Shown: in pieces, positions 36,340 through 44,053 of the stretch
How positions within the stretch are numbered: the stretch's first letter is position 1
Layout: each line of letters opens with the position of its first letter
Assembly (NCBI GenBank): GCA_016192845.1
Contig: JACPTI010000051.1
Coordinates: 1 to 64,000 of the forward strand
Length of the DNA: 64,000 nucleotides
Reading direction: 5' to 3'
Origin: Acidobacteriota bacterium
Lineage (GTDB): Bacteria; Acidobacteriota; Vicinamibacteria; Vicinamibacterales; UBA2999
The notes under the pieces: model-generated
What the model was told of the DNA's origin: nothing
The model's input: only the letters and a program-made list of their open reading frames with translations
Databases searched by the model: none
Program-made: the position numbers and the translations under genes

Positions 36340-37755
36340 GTGAAGCCGCGCATCCTGGTCATCGATGACGAGGCCGCCATCCGCGATTCGCTGCGGATGA
36401 TTCTCGAATACGAGGGCTACGGGTTCGTGGGCGCCGCGTCGGGTCACGAAGGCCTCGCCCTGGCCGAGCGCGAGCGGCCCGACCTGGTCCTGCTCGACAT
36501 CAAGATGCCCGGCATGGACGGCATGGAGGTGCTGCGCACGCTCCGTGCGCTCGACGACAGCCTGCCCGTGGTGATGATTTCCGGCCACGGCACGACGAGC
36601 ACGGCCGTCGAGGCAATCAAGTCGGGCGCCGTCGACTTCCTCGACAAGCCGCTCGGCAGCGAGCGCGTGATCGTCACGCTGCAGAACGTCCTCAAGCAGC
36701 AGGAGCTGCGCCGGGAGAACCGCGAGCTGAAGCTCGCAATGGAGTCGAAGTACGAGATCGTCGGCCAGAGTCCCGCGCTGCGGAGCGTCCTCGAAGCGGT
36801 CAAGCGCGCCGCGCCGACCGGCGCCACCGTGCTGCTGCTCGGCGAGAGCGGCGTGGGCAAGGAGCTCGTGGCGCGCACGATCCACCGCAACAGCGCGCGC
36901 GCCGGGCAGCGCTTCGTGCAGGTGAACTGCGCGGCGATCCCGGAGGAGCTGATCGAGTCCGAGCTGTTCGGGCACGAGAAGGGATCGTTCACGGGCGCGA
37001 CCGAAAAGCAGCTCGGAAAGTTCGAGCAGGCCGACCGCGGGACGATCTTCCTGGACGAAGTGGCCGACATGAGCGCCAGGACGCAGGCCAAGGTGCTGCG
37101 CGTCCTGCAGGAGCAGGAAGTCGAGCGGATCGGGTCGGCCCGCACGATCAAGGTCGACGTCCGGGTGATCGCGGCCACCAACAGGAACCTCGAGGAGATG
37201 ATCCAGCGCGGCGAGTTCCGCGAAGATCTCTATTTCCGTCTGAACGTGATCCCGATCGCCGTGCCTCCGCTCCGCGAGCGCCGCGAGGACATCCCGCTGC
37301 TCGTGCAGCACTTCGCGCGGCGCACGAGCGAGGAGCACAACCTGCGGCTCAAGCGCTTCGACCCGCGCGCCATGGAGGCGCTCCAGCGCCACCGCTGGCG
37401 CGGCAATATCCGCGAGGTCCGCAACGCGGTGGAGCGGGTCATGATCATGGCACCGGGCGAGGTCGTCCGGGTCGAGGACCTGCCGCAGGAGGTGCGGGGG
37501 GACCTGACGGCCAGGGCGGCCGCGCCGGAGCAGGGCGCGCCCGCCGCCGCGGCCGCCTCGGCCAGCCCGCCGGTCCTGCCAGCGGCCGGAACGCTCCGGG
37601 AGTTCAAGGATGCCGCCGAGCGTGCCTTCCTCGTCCAGAAGCTGCGGGAGAACAACTGGAACATCTCGAAGACGGCCGAGGTCATCGATACGCCGCGCAG
37701 CAACCTCTACAAGAAGCTCGAACAGTACGGCATCAGCCAGGAAGTGGACGGCTAG
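36340..37755 (+). CDS. NtrC-family sigma-54-dependent response regulator
   Basis: 471 residues. Receiver domain with Asp53 (LLDIKMPG), AAA+ domain with Walker A GESGVGKE (about 168-175), the sigma-54 contact loop GSFTGA (about 216-221; A to S relative to GAFTGA, a tolerated variant), Walker B GTIFLDEV, arginine finger region, and a Fis-type HTH (NISKTAEVIDTPRSNLYKKL). An alanine/proline linker separates AAA+ and HTH. GTG start. No adjacent histidine kinase; htrA upstream suggests an envelope-stress link, which is inferred. Confidence 0.93.
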   Translation: MKPRILVIDDEAAIRDSLRMILEYEGYGFVGAASGHEGLALAERERPDLVLLDIKMPGMDGMEVLRTLRALDDSLPVVMISGHGTTSTAVEAIKSGAVDFLDKPLGSERVIVTLQNVLKQQELRRENRELKLAMESKYEIVGQSPALRSVLEAVKRAAPTGATVLLLGESGVGKELVARTIHRNSARAGQRFVQVNCAAIPEELIESELFGHEKGSFTGATEKQLGKFEQADRGTIFLDEVADMSARTQAKVLRVLQEQEVERIGSARTIKVDVRVIAATNRNLEEMIQRGEFREDLYFRLNVIPIAVPPLRERREDIPLLVQHFARRTSEEHNLRLKRFDPRAMEALQRHRWRGNIREVRNAVERVMIMAPGEVVRVEDLPQEVRGDLTARAAAPEQGAPAAAAASASPPVLPAAGTLREFKDAAERAFLVQKLRENNWNISKTAEVIDTPRSNLYKKLEQYGISQEVDG

Positions 37756-37764
37756 CAGGGTCCG

Positions 37765-37786
37765 CACCGCGCACGCTTCCGCGGTG
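37765..37786. repeat. CCCCA-family partial palindrome
   Basis: CACCGCG (37765-37771) and CGCGGTG (37780-37786) followed by GGGTGCAGG; after the NtrC-type gene, perhaps its terminator stem. Confidence 0.65.
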
Positions 37787-37843
37787 GGGTGCAGGTGGGG
37801 CGGCGTCGCGCGTGGTGAGCGCCCTGCGGTGCCCGAGACCTGC

Positions 37844-37849
37844 GATAAT
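37844..37849 (+). promoter_or_regulatory. -10 box of rnpB
   Basis: GATAAT, ending three bases before the first paired base of the RNA. No clear -35. Confidence 0.45.
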
Positions 37850-37852
37850 GGA

Positions 37853-38328
37853 GTGTCGCAGTCAGCCAGACGACCGCTGGCCTTCGCGCTGCGCGCTTCG
37901 GCCGAGCAGGCCTTCGTGGGCTTGCCTCGCCGTAGCGCCGAAGGCGCGGAGGCGGGAGGAAAGTCCGAACTCCGAAGGGCAGTGCGCCGGGTAACGCCCG
38001 GGCAGGGAAACCTGACGGACCAGTGGCACAGAAAACACACAGCCTACCGGCGTAAGCCGCGGCAATGGTGAAAAGGTGCGGTAAGAGCGCACCGCGTCCG
38101 TGGCAACACGGATGGCAGGCAAAACCCCGCACGGAGCAAGACCAAATAGGGTGGCGCTCGAGGATGGCCCGTCCGAAGCCACCGGGTAGGTCGCTCGAGC
38201 CCGCGAGCAATCGCGGGACTAGAGGAATGGTCGTCCCGCCGTAGCCTGCTGCCGCGCGTCGCAAGACGCGCGCTCCGGCGGGCGGAGGCGGAACAGAATT
38301 CGGCTTATCGGAGGGCTGCGACGCTTTC
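37853..38328 (+). ncRNA. rnpB: RNase P RNA, bacterial type A, enlarged P3 region
   Basis: Catalytic RNA that matures tRNA 5' ends. P1 is GTGTCGCAG (37853-37861) with CTGCGACGC (38316-38324). Conserved landmarks: GAGGAAAGTCCGAACTCC (37956 on), GGGTAACGCCCGGGC, GGCACAGAAAACA, GGTGAAAAGGTGCGGTAAGAG, GGAGCAAGACCAAATAGGG and ACAGAATTCGGCTTATCGG near the 3' end. About 94 bases separate P1 from GAGGAAAG, roughly 30 more than I recall for common type A RNAs, made of CTTCG-rich stems. Exact 3' end is estimated. Confidence 0.95.
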
Positions 38329-38363
38329 CTGACGGCAGCACCTTTGCTGAGGTACCCGGCCTG

Positions 38364-39308
38364 ATGGCCTTTTACCTGGTGACGGGCGGGGCCGGGTTCA
38401 TCGGCTCCCACCTGGCGGAAGAGCTGGTCCGGCGCGGCCACCGCGTCCGGGTGGTCGACAATCTCGCCACCGGCAAGCGGCGCAACCTCGTCCATGTGCC
38501 CGGCGTGGAGTTCCTCGAAGGCGATCTCGCCGACCTCGAGGTGGCCCGCCGTGCCGTCGAGGGCGTCGAGTTCGTCCTGCACCAGGCGGCGATCCCGTCG
38601 GTGCCGCGGTCGGTCGCCGATCCGCTCACCTCGCATCGTGCCAACGCCGACGCCACGCTCAACGTGCTGATTGCGGCGCGCGACGCCCGCGTCCGGCGGC
38701 TCGTCTACGCCGGATCCTCGTCGGCCTACGGCGACACGCCGACGCTGCCGAAGGTGGAGACGATGGCGCCGGCGCCGCTGTCGCCGTATGCGTTGCAGAA
38801 GCTGGTGGGCGAACAGTACTGCCAGTTGTTCACCCGGCTGTACGGCCTGGAAGCCGTCACGGTTCGCTACTTCAATGTGTTCGGCCCGCGCCAGGATCCC
38901 TCGTCGCCGTACTCCGGCGTCATTTCGCTCTTCATCAGCGCGCTCTCTGAAGGACGCGCGCCGACCATCTACGGCGACGGCGAGCAGACGCGCGATTTCA
39001 CCTACGTGGCCAACGTCGTCGACGGCGTGCTGCGCGCGTCGGACGCGCCCGGCGTGGCTGGCACGGTGATCAACGTCGCCACGGGCGGCCGCGTCAGCAT
39101 CAACGCGCTCTTTCGCGCGCTGCGCGACCTGATTGGCGCGCGGGTGGAGCCGGTCTACGCGCCAGCGCGCGCCGGCGACGTACGCCATTCGCAGGCCGAC
39201 ATCGACAGGGCCCGGCGGCTGCTCGGCTACGAGCCGACCGTCGGCTTCGAGGACGGATTGCGGAAGACAATCGATTGGTACCGCGCTTCGCAGGCGGCGA
39301 TCGCGTAA
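38364..39308 (+). CDS. UDP-N-acetylglucosamine/UDP-glucose 4-epimerase, WbpP-like
   Basis: 314 residues, extended SDR. Rossmann motif TGGAGFIGSHL, catalytic SSS (about 117-119) and YALQK, plus HQAAIPSVPRS, LNVLIAARDA, RYFNVFGPRQDP and GDVRHSQADI. The VPRS and FNVFGPRQDP blocks are close to WbpP/TviC, which epimerise UDP-GlcNAc or UDP-GlcNAcA at C4 for surface polysaccharide. Substrate therefore likely an N-acetylated UDP-sugar. Begins about 35 bases after rnpB; ATG start. Confidence 0.88.
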   Translation: MAFYLVTGGAGFIGSHLAEELVRRGHRVRVVDNLATGKRRNLVHVPGVEFLEGDLADLEVARRAVEGVEFVLHQAAIPSVPRSVADPLTSHRANADATLNVLIAARDARVRRLVYAGSSSAYGDTPTLPKVETMAPAPLSPYALQKLVGEQYCQLFTRLYGLEAVTVRYFNVFGPRQDPSSPYSGVISLFISALSEGRAPTIYGDGEQTRDFTYVANVVDGVLRASDAPGVAGTVINVATGGRVSINALFRALRDLIGARVEPVYAPARAGDVRHSQADIDRARRLLGYEPTVGFEDGLRKTIDWYRASQAAIA

Positions 39309-39546
39309 CTCCGGTTGTCGATCGCGACGCCTCTCGAACCTTCGCTCTTTCTACTCTCCGGCCGAACTCCAATCCCATGACGATGTTGCGGTGACGGCCG
39401 CGGCTCCGCGCGGGCGGCCTCGTGATTGCCACTTCCGGCTGGCGACCCGGCGGTGTCCTCTCGAAGGCGCCCGACCTCGCGCCACGTGGGCATCGCGGGT
39501 GACGCCCACATGGCATGGACGAACACACGAGACAGGAGGAGATGCG

Positions 39547-39879
39547 ATGCGAATGATGATTGCGGCGCTGCTGGTGCTGGCGCTCGGGGCAACGGCGGCC
39601 GCCGCGCAGGAGGGCAGCCGGCTGCCGGCGCCAAGGACGACGCCGGAGGCGACAGTCCCGGTGAACGTGAACACGGCGACCATGGCCCAGCTCGAGACGC
39701 TGCCGGGCGTCGGCCCGGCGCTGGCCCAGCGGATCGTCGACTACCGGCAGCAGAACGGCGGCTTCAAGAAGATCGAGGAGCTGATGAACGTGCGCGGCAT
39801 CGGCGAAGCGAGCTTCCTGAAGCTGAAGGCGCTCATCACGGTAACGCCGCCCAGGACCGACCGCGCCGCGACCCAGTAG
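39547..39879 (+). CDS. ComEA-like helix-hairpin-helix DNA-binding protein
   Basis: 110 residues. Signal peptide (MIAALLVLALGATAAAAQ) then a ComEA-type double HhH: VNVNTATMAQLETLPGVGPA and EELMNVRGIGEASFLKLK. ComEA proteins bind incoming DNA in the periplasm during natural transformation, often beside type IV pili. AGGAGGA six bases before the ATG is an excellent ribosome site. The 238-base gap upstream holds no gene. The next gene encodes a prepilin-like protein, supporting a DNA-uptake role. Confidence 0.88.
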   Translation: MRMMIAALLVLALGATAAAAQEGSRLPAPRTTPEATVPVNVNTATMAQLETLPGVGPALAQRIVDYRQQNGGFKKIEELMNVRGIGEASFLKLKALITVTPPRTDRAATQ

Positions 39880-39902
39880 CCGGAGGCCTTCAGGCCTCCG
39901 GC
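39879..39902. repeat. TTCA-loop hairpin, arms GCCGGAGGCC
   Basis: GCCGGAGGCC, TTCA, GGCCTCCGGC, starting on the last base of the ComEA-like gene's TAG. GGCCTCCGGC recurs at the prepilin cleavage-site codons, 30 bases on. Confidence 0.85.
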
Positions 39903-39926
39903 GGGGCCCGTGGGGCGCGCGGCGCT

Positions 39927-40481
39927 CTGCGGGCCTCCGGCTACACCGCCATCGAGCTCCTGTTCACGACCGGGCTGGTGGGGGTGCTTGCCGCGGTTGC
40001 CATCCCGCAATTGTTCACCGGCCTCGATCGCTCGCGAACGTGGGCGGCCGCACGGTACCTTGCGTCGCAGATGGCCGTCGCGCGCTCGCAGGCCGTGCTG
40101 CGCTCCGCGCACGTGGCCCTCCGGTTTGTCGAGGGCCGATCGGGCGTGACCTTTCAGATGTTCGTCGACACCAATCACAATGGCGTGCGAACGAGTGATA
40201 TCGAGGCGGCGGTCGATCGCGCGATCGACACGCCGGCGCATCTCACCGATCTCTTTCCCGGTGTGGCCATCGCTATTGCGCCGGAGCTCGGAACCGACGC
40301 GGTACGGGTGGGCAGCAGTGATCTGCTGTCGTTTACGCCGCTTGGCACGGCAACCGCTGGAACTATCTACGTCCGCGGCCGCGACGGCACGCAGCTGGCC
40401 GTGCGCGTGCTGGGTGCCACGGCCCGTACGCGCGTCGTGCGCTACGTCCCGGGCGCGCGTCAGTGGGTTGAAACATTCTGA
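39927..40481 (+). CDS. Type IV prepilin-like protein (GspH/FimT type), start uncertain
   Basis: The leader and helix ASG-YTAIELLFTTGLVGVLAA are a classic prepilin-peptidase site, with cleavage after G and E at +5, followed by AIPQL. The remainder (ARYLASQMAVARSQAVLR, a beta-rich C-terminus with NHNG) fits minor pseudopilin GspH/FimT. No in-frame ATG, GTG or TTG lies near the leader; a CTG at 39927 would give MRASG, a five-residue leader. The upstream hairpin may have replaced the original 5' end. Adjacent to ComEA-like and regulator genes. Confidence 0.75.
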   Translation: MRASGYTAIELLFTTGLVGVLAAVAIPQLFTGLDRSRTWAAARYLASQMAVARSQAVLRSAHVALRFVEGRSGVTFQMFVDTNHNGVRTSDIEAAVDRAIDTPAHLTDLFPGVAIAIAPELGTDAVRVGSSDLLSFTPLGTATAGTIYVRGRDGTQLAVRVLGATARTRVVRYVPGARQWVETF

Positions 40482-40636
40482 GGCCGGGTAGCGAGTTCCC
40501 GGTCGGCAAGTGCTGGGTGCCTCGCCAGCCGGGAAGTCGATACCCTGCCTCTCGAGGCGCAGCGGACGGGAACGGACAGGAGTGCGCAGATCGCAATTCG
40601 CCGACCGTGGCATCTAGATTGTTACGCTGCTGCCCG

Positions 40637-42013
40637 GTGAACAGCGACGCGAAGACGACCGATCTGCGACAGGTTGTCGCCGCCGTGAGCGCTGCGCTGA
40701 CGTATCCCGCCGTGGAGGAGCTCCCAGGCGTCTTTGAACGCCAGGTACAGCAGCTGCTGTCGATGCGTGCGGTGCGCTTGCGGGAGATCCCCGCACGCTA
40801 TCAGGCGCGCCTCGTCACGCCGACGCGCACTCCCGAGTCAATCGTCGTTGGAGTCCCGACGGCCGATCCCGGCGTGCAGGCGGTGCTCGAGGCGTCTTTC
40901 GACCGCGGGCGCACGCTCGACGAGCGCGACTTCGAGCTGCTGACCGCGGCCGCGCAGCTTGGAGGGCTGGTGCTCGAAGCCGCGCGCCGGTGGAGCCCCG
41001 CGCGTCCGGCTCTGCCGCCCGGTGCGAGCCCGCTCGTCGGCTCCAGCCCGCGCATGGCTGCGCTTCGGGATCACGTGGCGCGGGTGGCGCAAACCGACTT
41101 CACCGTTCTCATCGAGGGCGAAAGCGGCACCGGCAAGGAGCTCGTCGCCCGCCAGATTCATGAACTGAGCCGCCGCTGGAAAGGGCCGTTCGTCGCGGTC
41201 AACTGCGCGGCCGTCGTGGAGACGCTGCTCGAGGCGGAGCTGTTCGGCATCGAGGAGCGGACGGCCACCGGCGTACGGGGACGCCGAGGCAAATTCGAGT
41301 ACGCCGACGGCGGGACGTTGTTCCTAGACGAGGTGTCCGACCTCGCGCTCTCCGCACAGGCCAAGCTCCTGCGAGCGATTCAGGACCTCGCGGTCGAGCG
41401 CGTCGGCACCACCGGCACCCGTCGTGTCAACACGCGGATCGTCGCCGCGACAAACCGCCCGCTGGCCGGGCTCGTGGAGGGGGGACTCTTCCGCGCGGAT
41501 CTGTTCTACAGGTTGAGCGGCGTCGACCTGTACGTGCCCGCGCTGCGCGAGCGGCGCGAGGACATCCCCGAGCTGGCCGCCCATTTCCTGGAGCACCACC
41601 GCGCCACACGTCCGCTCGCGCTGTCCGACGGCGCCCTCGACGCGTTGCGCGTCTACGACTGGCCCGGAAACGTGCGCGAGCTCGAGCGCCTCATCGAGCG
41701 CGCCGTCGCGTTGGCCGGCGGACACCAGATCGATCTCGACGATCTGCCGCCGCAGGTCCGCGGCCAGCACCGCGACGTGCTCGTGCCGTCGATTGCGGCC
41801 GGCGACTCGATGCGGGCGTGGGCGAGCCGCTACGCGCGGCTGGTGTTCGAGCGCTGCGGGCGCAACAAGAAGGTGGCGGCCCGTCAGCTCGAGATCAGCT
41901 ACCACACGCTCGACGCCTACCTGCGCTTCACCGAGGCGCCGCGCGCGGTGAACCGGCGCCTGCCTCGCTGGGTGCGGCCCGATGAGGCGCCCGGCCGTTC
42001 ATCCGGCGAGTAG
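40637..42013 (+). CDS. AAA+ sigma-54-type regulator with altered GAFTGA loop
   Basis: 458 residues. N-terminal GAF-like region (to about 115), AAA+ domain with Walker A EGESGTGKELVAR (about 157-169), Walker B GGTLFLDEVSDL and the arginine-rich LRERREDIPEL, then a Fis-type HTH (NKKVAARQLEISYHTL). In place of the sigma-54 contact loop GAFTGA it has RTATGV (about 208-213), so classical sigma-54 activation is uncertain. GTG at 40637. The 155-base gap upstream holds a near sigma-54-like TGGCATCTAGATTGTT (40608) whose -12 dinucleotide is GT rather than GC. Confidence 0.85.
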   Translation: MNSDAKTTDLRQVVAAVSAALTYPAVEELPGVFERQVQQLLSMRAVRLREIPARYQARLVTPTRTPESIVVGVPTADPGVQAVLEASFDRGRTLDERDFELLTAAAQLGGLVLEAARRWSPARPALPPGASPLVGSSPRMAALRDHVARVAQTDFTVLIEGESGTGKELVARQIHELSRRWKGPFVAVNCAAVVETLLEAELFGIEERTATGVRGRRGKFEYADGGTLFLDEVSDLALSAQAKLLRAIQDLAVERVGTTGTRRVNTRIVAATNRPLAGLVEGGLFRADLFYRLSGVDLYVPALRERREDIPELAAHFLEHHRATRPLALSDGALDALRVYDWPGNVRELERLIERAVALAGGHQIDLDDLPPQVRGQHRDVLVPSIAAGDSMRAWASRYARLVFERCGRNKKVAARQLEISYHTLDAYLRFTEAPRAVNRRLPRWVRPDEAPGRSSGE

Positions 42014-42036
42014 CGCATCCTTCACGGCGGGGACGC

Positions 42037-42216
42037 GTGGCCGCTCGTAGATGGAATTGGAAGGAGTTCGCGGACAGCATCGTAGAAAGTGCGATGATCG
42101 GCGCAGTAACCGAAGTCGTGTCGGGTGGCGCGTTTGGTGGACTGGTCGTGCTCGGCTGTGCGGCGGGCGGCGCGGTGGCCTATACTTATCGATCGATGCG
42201 CGAAAGAAACGGATGA
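42037..42216 (+). CDS. Small membrane protein, 59 residues
   Basis: A short gene from GTG 42037 (or ATG 42094): a polar N-terminus WNWKEFADSIVESAMIG, a glycine-rich membrane helix (VVSGGAFGGLVVLGCAAGGA) and a basic tail YRSMRERNG. Its TGA overlaps the ATG of the next small gene (ATGA), which argues strongly that both are translated together. No family recognised. Confidence 0.6.
   Translation: MAARRWNWKEFADSIVESAMIGAVTEVVSGGAFGGLVVLGCAAGGAVAYTYRSMRERNG
42181..42186 (+). promoter_or_regulatory. Possible -10 box
   Basis: TATACT, 26 bases before the ATG at 42213. It lies inside the coding region of the first small gene, so it may be chance. Confidence 0.25.
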
Positions 42217-42416
42217 ACCGTCTGCTTGTCCTGTTCCTGGTCGGCGTGGCGTTCGGTGCCGTCGCTCGGATCCTTCGAGTCACTGGCGTGCTGGTCGATG
42301 ACGGGCCTTACTCGGGGGCCTTCGCGTTCGGCCTTGGTGTGGTGACCGGGATTGTTGCGATGTTCGCGGCAGCCTATGTAAAGGACCACCACACGACGCT
42401 GCATCCGCGTTTCTAA
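42213..42416 (+). CDS. Small membrane protein, 67 residues
   Basis: Two hydrophobic segments (LLVLFLVGVAFGAVARIL and AFAFGLGVVTGIVAMFAAAYV) joined by a short acidic loop VDDGPYSG; helical-hairpin topology. It starts inside the stop of the 59-residue gene. Longer in-frame starts (42051) would run across that gene and are rejected. Function unknown; a two-component small membrane complex or holin-like pair can be imagined but is not supported by motifs. Confidence 0.6.
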   Translation: MNRLLVLFLVGVAFGAVARILRVTGVLVDDGPYSGAFAFGLGVVTGIVAMFAAAYVKDHHTTLHPRF

Positions 42417-42431
42417 CCCTGTGTCGCGACA

Positions 42432-42541
42432 ATTGGACCGCTATACGGCTCCAAACGAGAATTTTGTACCCGCTGTGACAAGCCGTATAGCGGTCCTAGG
42501 CGCGCGAAGCGCGCCAAGCAGATGCTGGCCAACCAGCCAAG
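42432..42541 (+). repeat. 110-bp three-hairpin element, copy B
   Basis: Identical to the reverse complement of 7032-7141. Stems: 42435-42450 with 42481-42496; GGCGCGC (42499-42505) with 42509-42515; GCTGG (42524-42528) with CCAGC (42533-42537). A putative truncated reading frame abuts its right end. Confidence 0.93.
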
Positions 42542-42545
42542 GGCT

Positions 42546-42677
42546 TGCATCTTCTCCCTCACGAGTACGGGACAACGCCCAAGGCACGGGCGACGACTCC
42601 GGCGTTCATGAGGCTGGCGGGCGCGGTGCGGGCGCCGCAGGATCTCTCGAAGCGCAAGGGATTTTCCACGCGCTGAA
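42546..42677 (+). pseudogene. Possible antitoxin C-terminal remnant
   Basis: A 43-codon frame beginning TTG at the right edge of the 110-bp element ends FMRLAGAVRAPQDLSKRKGF-STR. The ending LAG...DLS.RKGF resembles C-termini of small type II antitoxins as I remember them, with the N-terminal DNA-binding part missing. No toxin gene follows. The remaining sequence to 42780 holds no other gene; a 16-bp tandem repeat occurs at 42749-42780. Confidence 0.35.
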
Positions 42678-42748
42678 GCGGCTCGCCTCGCGCGTTGTCA
42701 CACATGTGTACGAAACGCTGGGCGTGAGCATGCGTTCATACGGATGCG

Positions 42749-42780
42749 TGCGTTCGTGCCGTTCTGCGTCCGTGCCGTTC
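42749..42780. repeat. 16-bp tandem repeat before the gcv promoter
   Basis: TGCGTTCGTGCCGTTC followed by TGCGTCCGTGCCGTTC, one mismatch, ending exactly at the -35 box. Confidence 0.7.
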
Positions 42781-42809
42781 TTGACCCTCGTTCGTACGCA
42801 TAGTACCGT
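42781..42809 (+). promoter_or_regulatory. Promoter of the gcvT-gcvH-gcvP run
   Basis: TTGACC (42781-42786), 17-base spacer, TACCGT (42804-42809), nine bases before the gcvT GTG. Confidence 0.5.
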
Positions 42810-42818
42810 TACGTCTTT

Positions 42819-43979
42819 GTGACCGTCGCGAACGCCTCCCCCGGGCGCACCCCGAACGTCCCGAACGCCCCGAACGATCCGAACGTCCTGCGGAAGACCC
42901 CATTGAACGACCGCCACCACGCCGCCGGCGCGCGCATGGTGCCGTTTGCCGGTTGGGAGATGCCGCTCGAGTACACCGGCATCACCAGCGAGCACATGGC
43001 CGTCCGCACGCGAGCCGGCCTCTTCGACGTCAGCCACATGGGCGAAATCGAGATCGCCGGGAAGGACGCGCTGGCGGCGGTCCAGCGGATCGCCTGCAGC
43101 GACCCGGCACAGCTCGCGGTCGGACAGGCGCAGTACTCGGGACTGCTCACCCCCGACGGCACCTTCCTGGACGACATGATCGTGTACCGGATGGCGCCCG
43201 GCCATTTTCTGCTCGTCGTCAACGCGAGCAACGTCGCCAAGGACTATGCCTGGATCAGCGAGCAGGCGAAAGCCGCGGGTGACGCCGCCGTCATCGATTC
43301 GAGCAGCCGGTATGCGCTGCTGGCGCTGCAGGGGCCCGCGTCCCAGGACGTGCTGCAGCCGCTCACGGGTGTGGAGCTGGCGGGCATTGGAGCCTTCCAG
43401 TTTGCGTACGGCGAGGTTGCCGGCGCGCGTGTCACGATCGCGCGGACCGGCTACACCGGTGAAGACGGCTTCGAGATCTTCGTCCCCCCGAACATGGCCG
43501 ATCGCGTGTGGCAGGCGATTCTCGAGGCGGGCCGGCGGGCCGACGTGATCCCCGTGGGCCTCGGGGCGCGCGACACGCTGCGGCTGGAAGCCGCCATGCG
43601 CCTGTACGGCAACGACATCGACGAGTCGACCACGGTGCTCGAGGCAGGCCTCGGGTGGATGATCGGGTGGACGAACGAGCGGTTCATCGGGCGCGAGCGG
43701 CTCCTGCAGCAGAGAGAGCAGGGGGTCACGCGCCGGCTCGTCGGCTTCGAGGTGACCGATCCGGGCATTGCCCGGCACAGCTACCGCGTGATACAGGACG
43801 GCAGGCCGGTCGGCGTCGTCACCAGCGGCACGCAGACGCCGTTTCTGAAGAAGGCGATCGGGATGGCCTACGTGCCTGTCGCGCTGGCGCGCGCGGGGAG
43901 CGAGATTCAGATCGACATCCGCGGCCGGGTCGCACGCGCGGCCGTCGTGCCGATGCCGTTCTACAAACGGAAGGTGTAG
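42819..43979 (+). CDS. gcvT: Glycine cleavage system T protein (aminomethyltransferase)
   Basis: 386 residues from GTG 42819. Transfers the methylene group from lipoyl-GcvH to tetrahydrofolate. MVPFAGWEMPLEY, LFDVSHMGEIEI, LTPDGTFLDDMIVYR (folate site) and TGYTGEDGFEIF are conserved. The first 27 residues contain PNVPNAPNDPNV, encoded by a 9-bp tandem repeat (42851-42886) and absent from normal GcvT, whose body starts at about TPLNDRH. A start nearer the body would need a rare codon. First gene of the gcv run. Confidence 0.92.
   Translation: MTVANASPGRTPNVPNAPNDPNVLRKTPLNDRHHAAGARMVPFAGWEMPLEYTGITSEHMAVRTRAGLFDVSHMGEIEIAGKDALAAVQRIACSDPAQLAVGQAQYSGLLTPDGTFLDDMIVYRMAPGHFLLVVNASNVAKDYAWISEQAKAAGDAAVIDSSSRYALLALQGPASQDVLQPLTGVELAGIGAFQFAYGEVAGARVTIARTGYTGEDGFEIFVPPNMADRVWQAILEAGRRADVIPVGLGARDTLRLEAAMRLYGNDIDESTTVLEAGLGWMIGWTNERFIGRERLLQQREQGVTRRLVGFEVTDPGIARHSYRVIQDGRPVGVVTSGTQTPFLKKAIGMAYVPVALARAGSEIQIDIRGRVARAAVVPMPFYKRKV
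42851..42886. repeat. 9-bp tandem repeat in gcvT 5' end, four units
   Basis: Units cgaacgtcc, cgaacgccc, cgaacgatc, cgaacgtcc encode repeating Pro-Asn-x residues. Confidence 0.8.
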
Positions 43980-44000
43980 GGGCCGGCCCTGAGCGGGGCC

Positions 44001-44030
44001 CCCGCCGCGCACGCCTGCGCGGTGGGGTGC
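44001..44030. repeat. CCCCA-family partial palindrome between gcvT and gcvH
   Basis: CCGCGCA (44005-44011) and TGCGCGG (44016-44022) inside CCCG...GTGGGGTGC. Confidence 0.7.
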
Positions 44031-44053
44031 AAGATCGGCCCGAGGATACGACC

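Noticed and set aside
40482..40636. Possible c-di-GMP (GEMM) riboswitch before the AAA+ regulator, because of GGGTAGCGAGTTCCC
   Set aside because: The conserved ACGCAAAG-type half and the tetraloop-receptor layout are missing; the match is limited to a few bases.
42542..42818. Glycine riboswitch upstream of gcvT
   Set aside because: No paired GGAGAG-type aptamer core is visible; the region is repeats, a possible gene remnant and a plain promoter.
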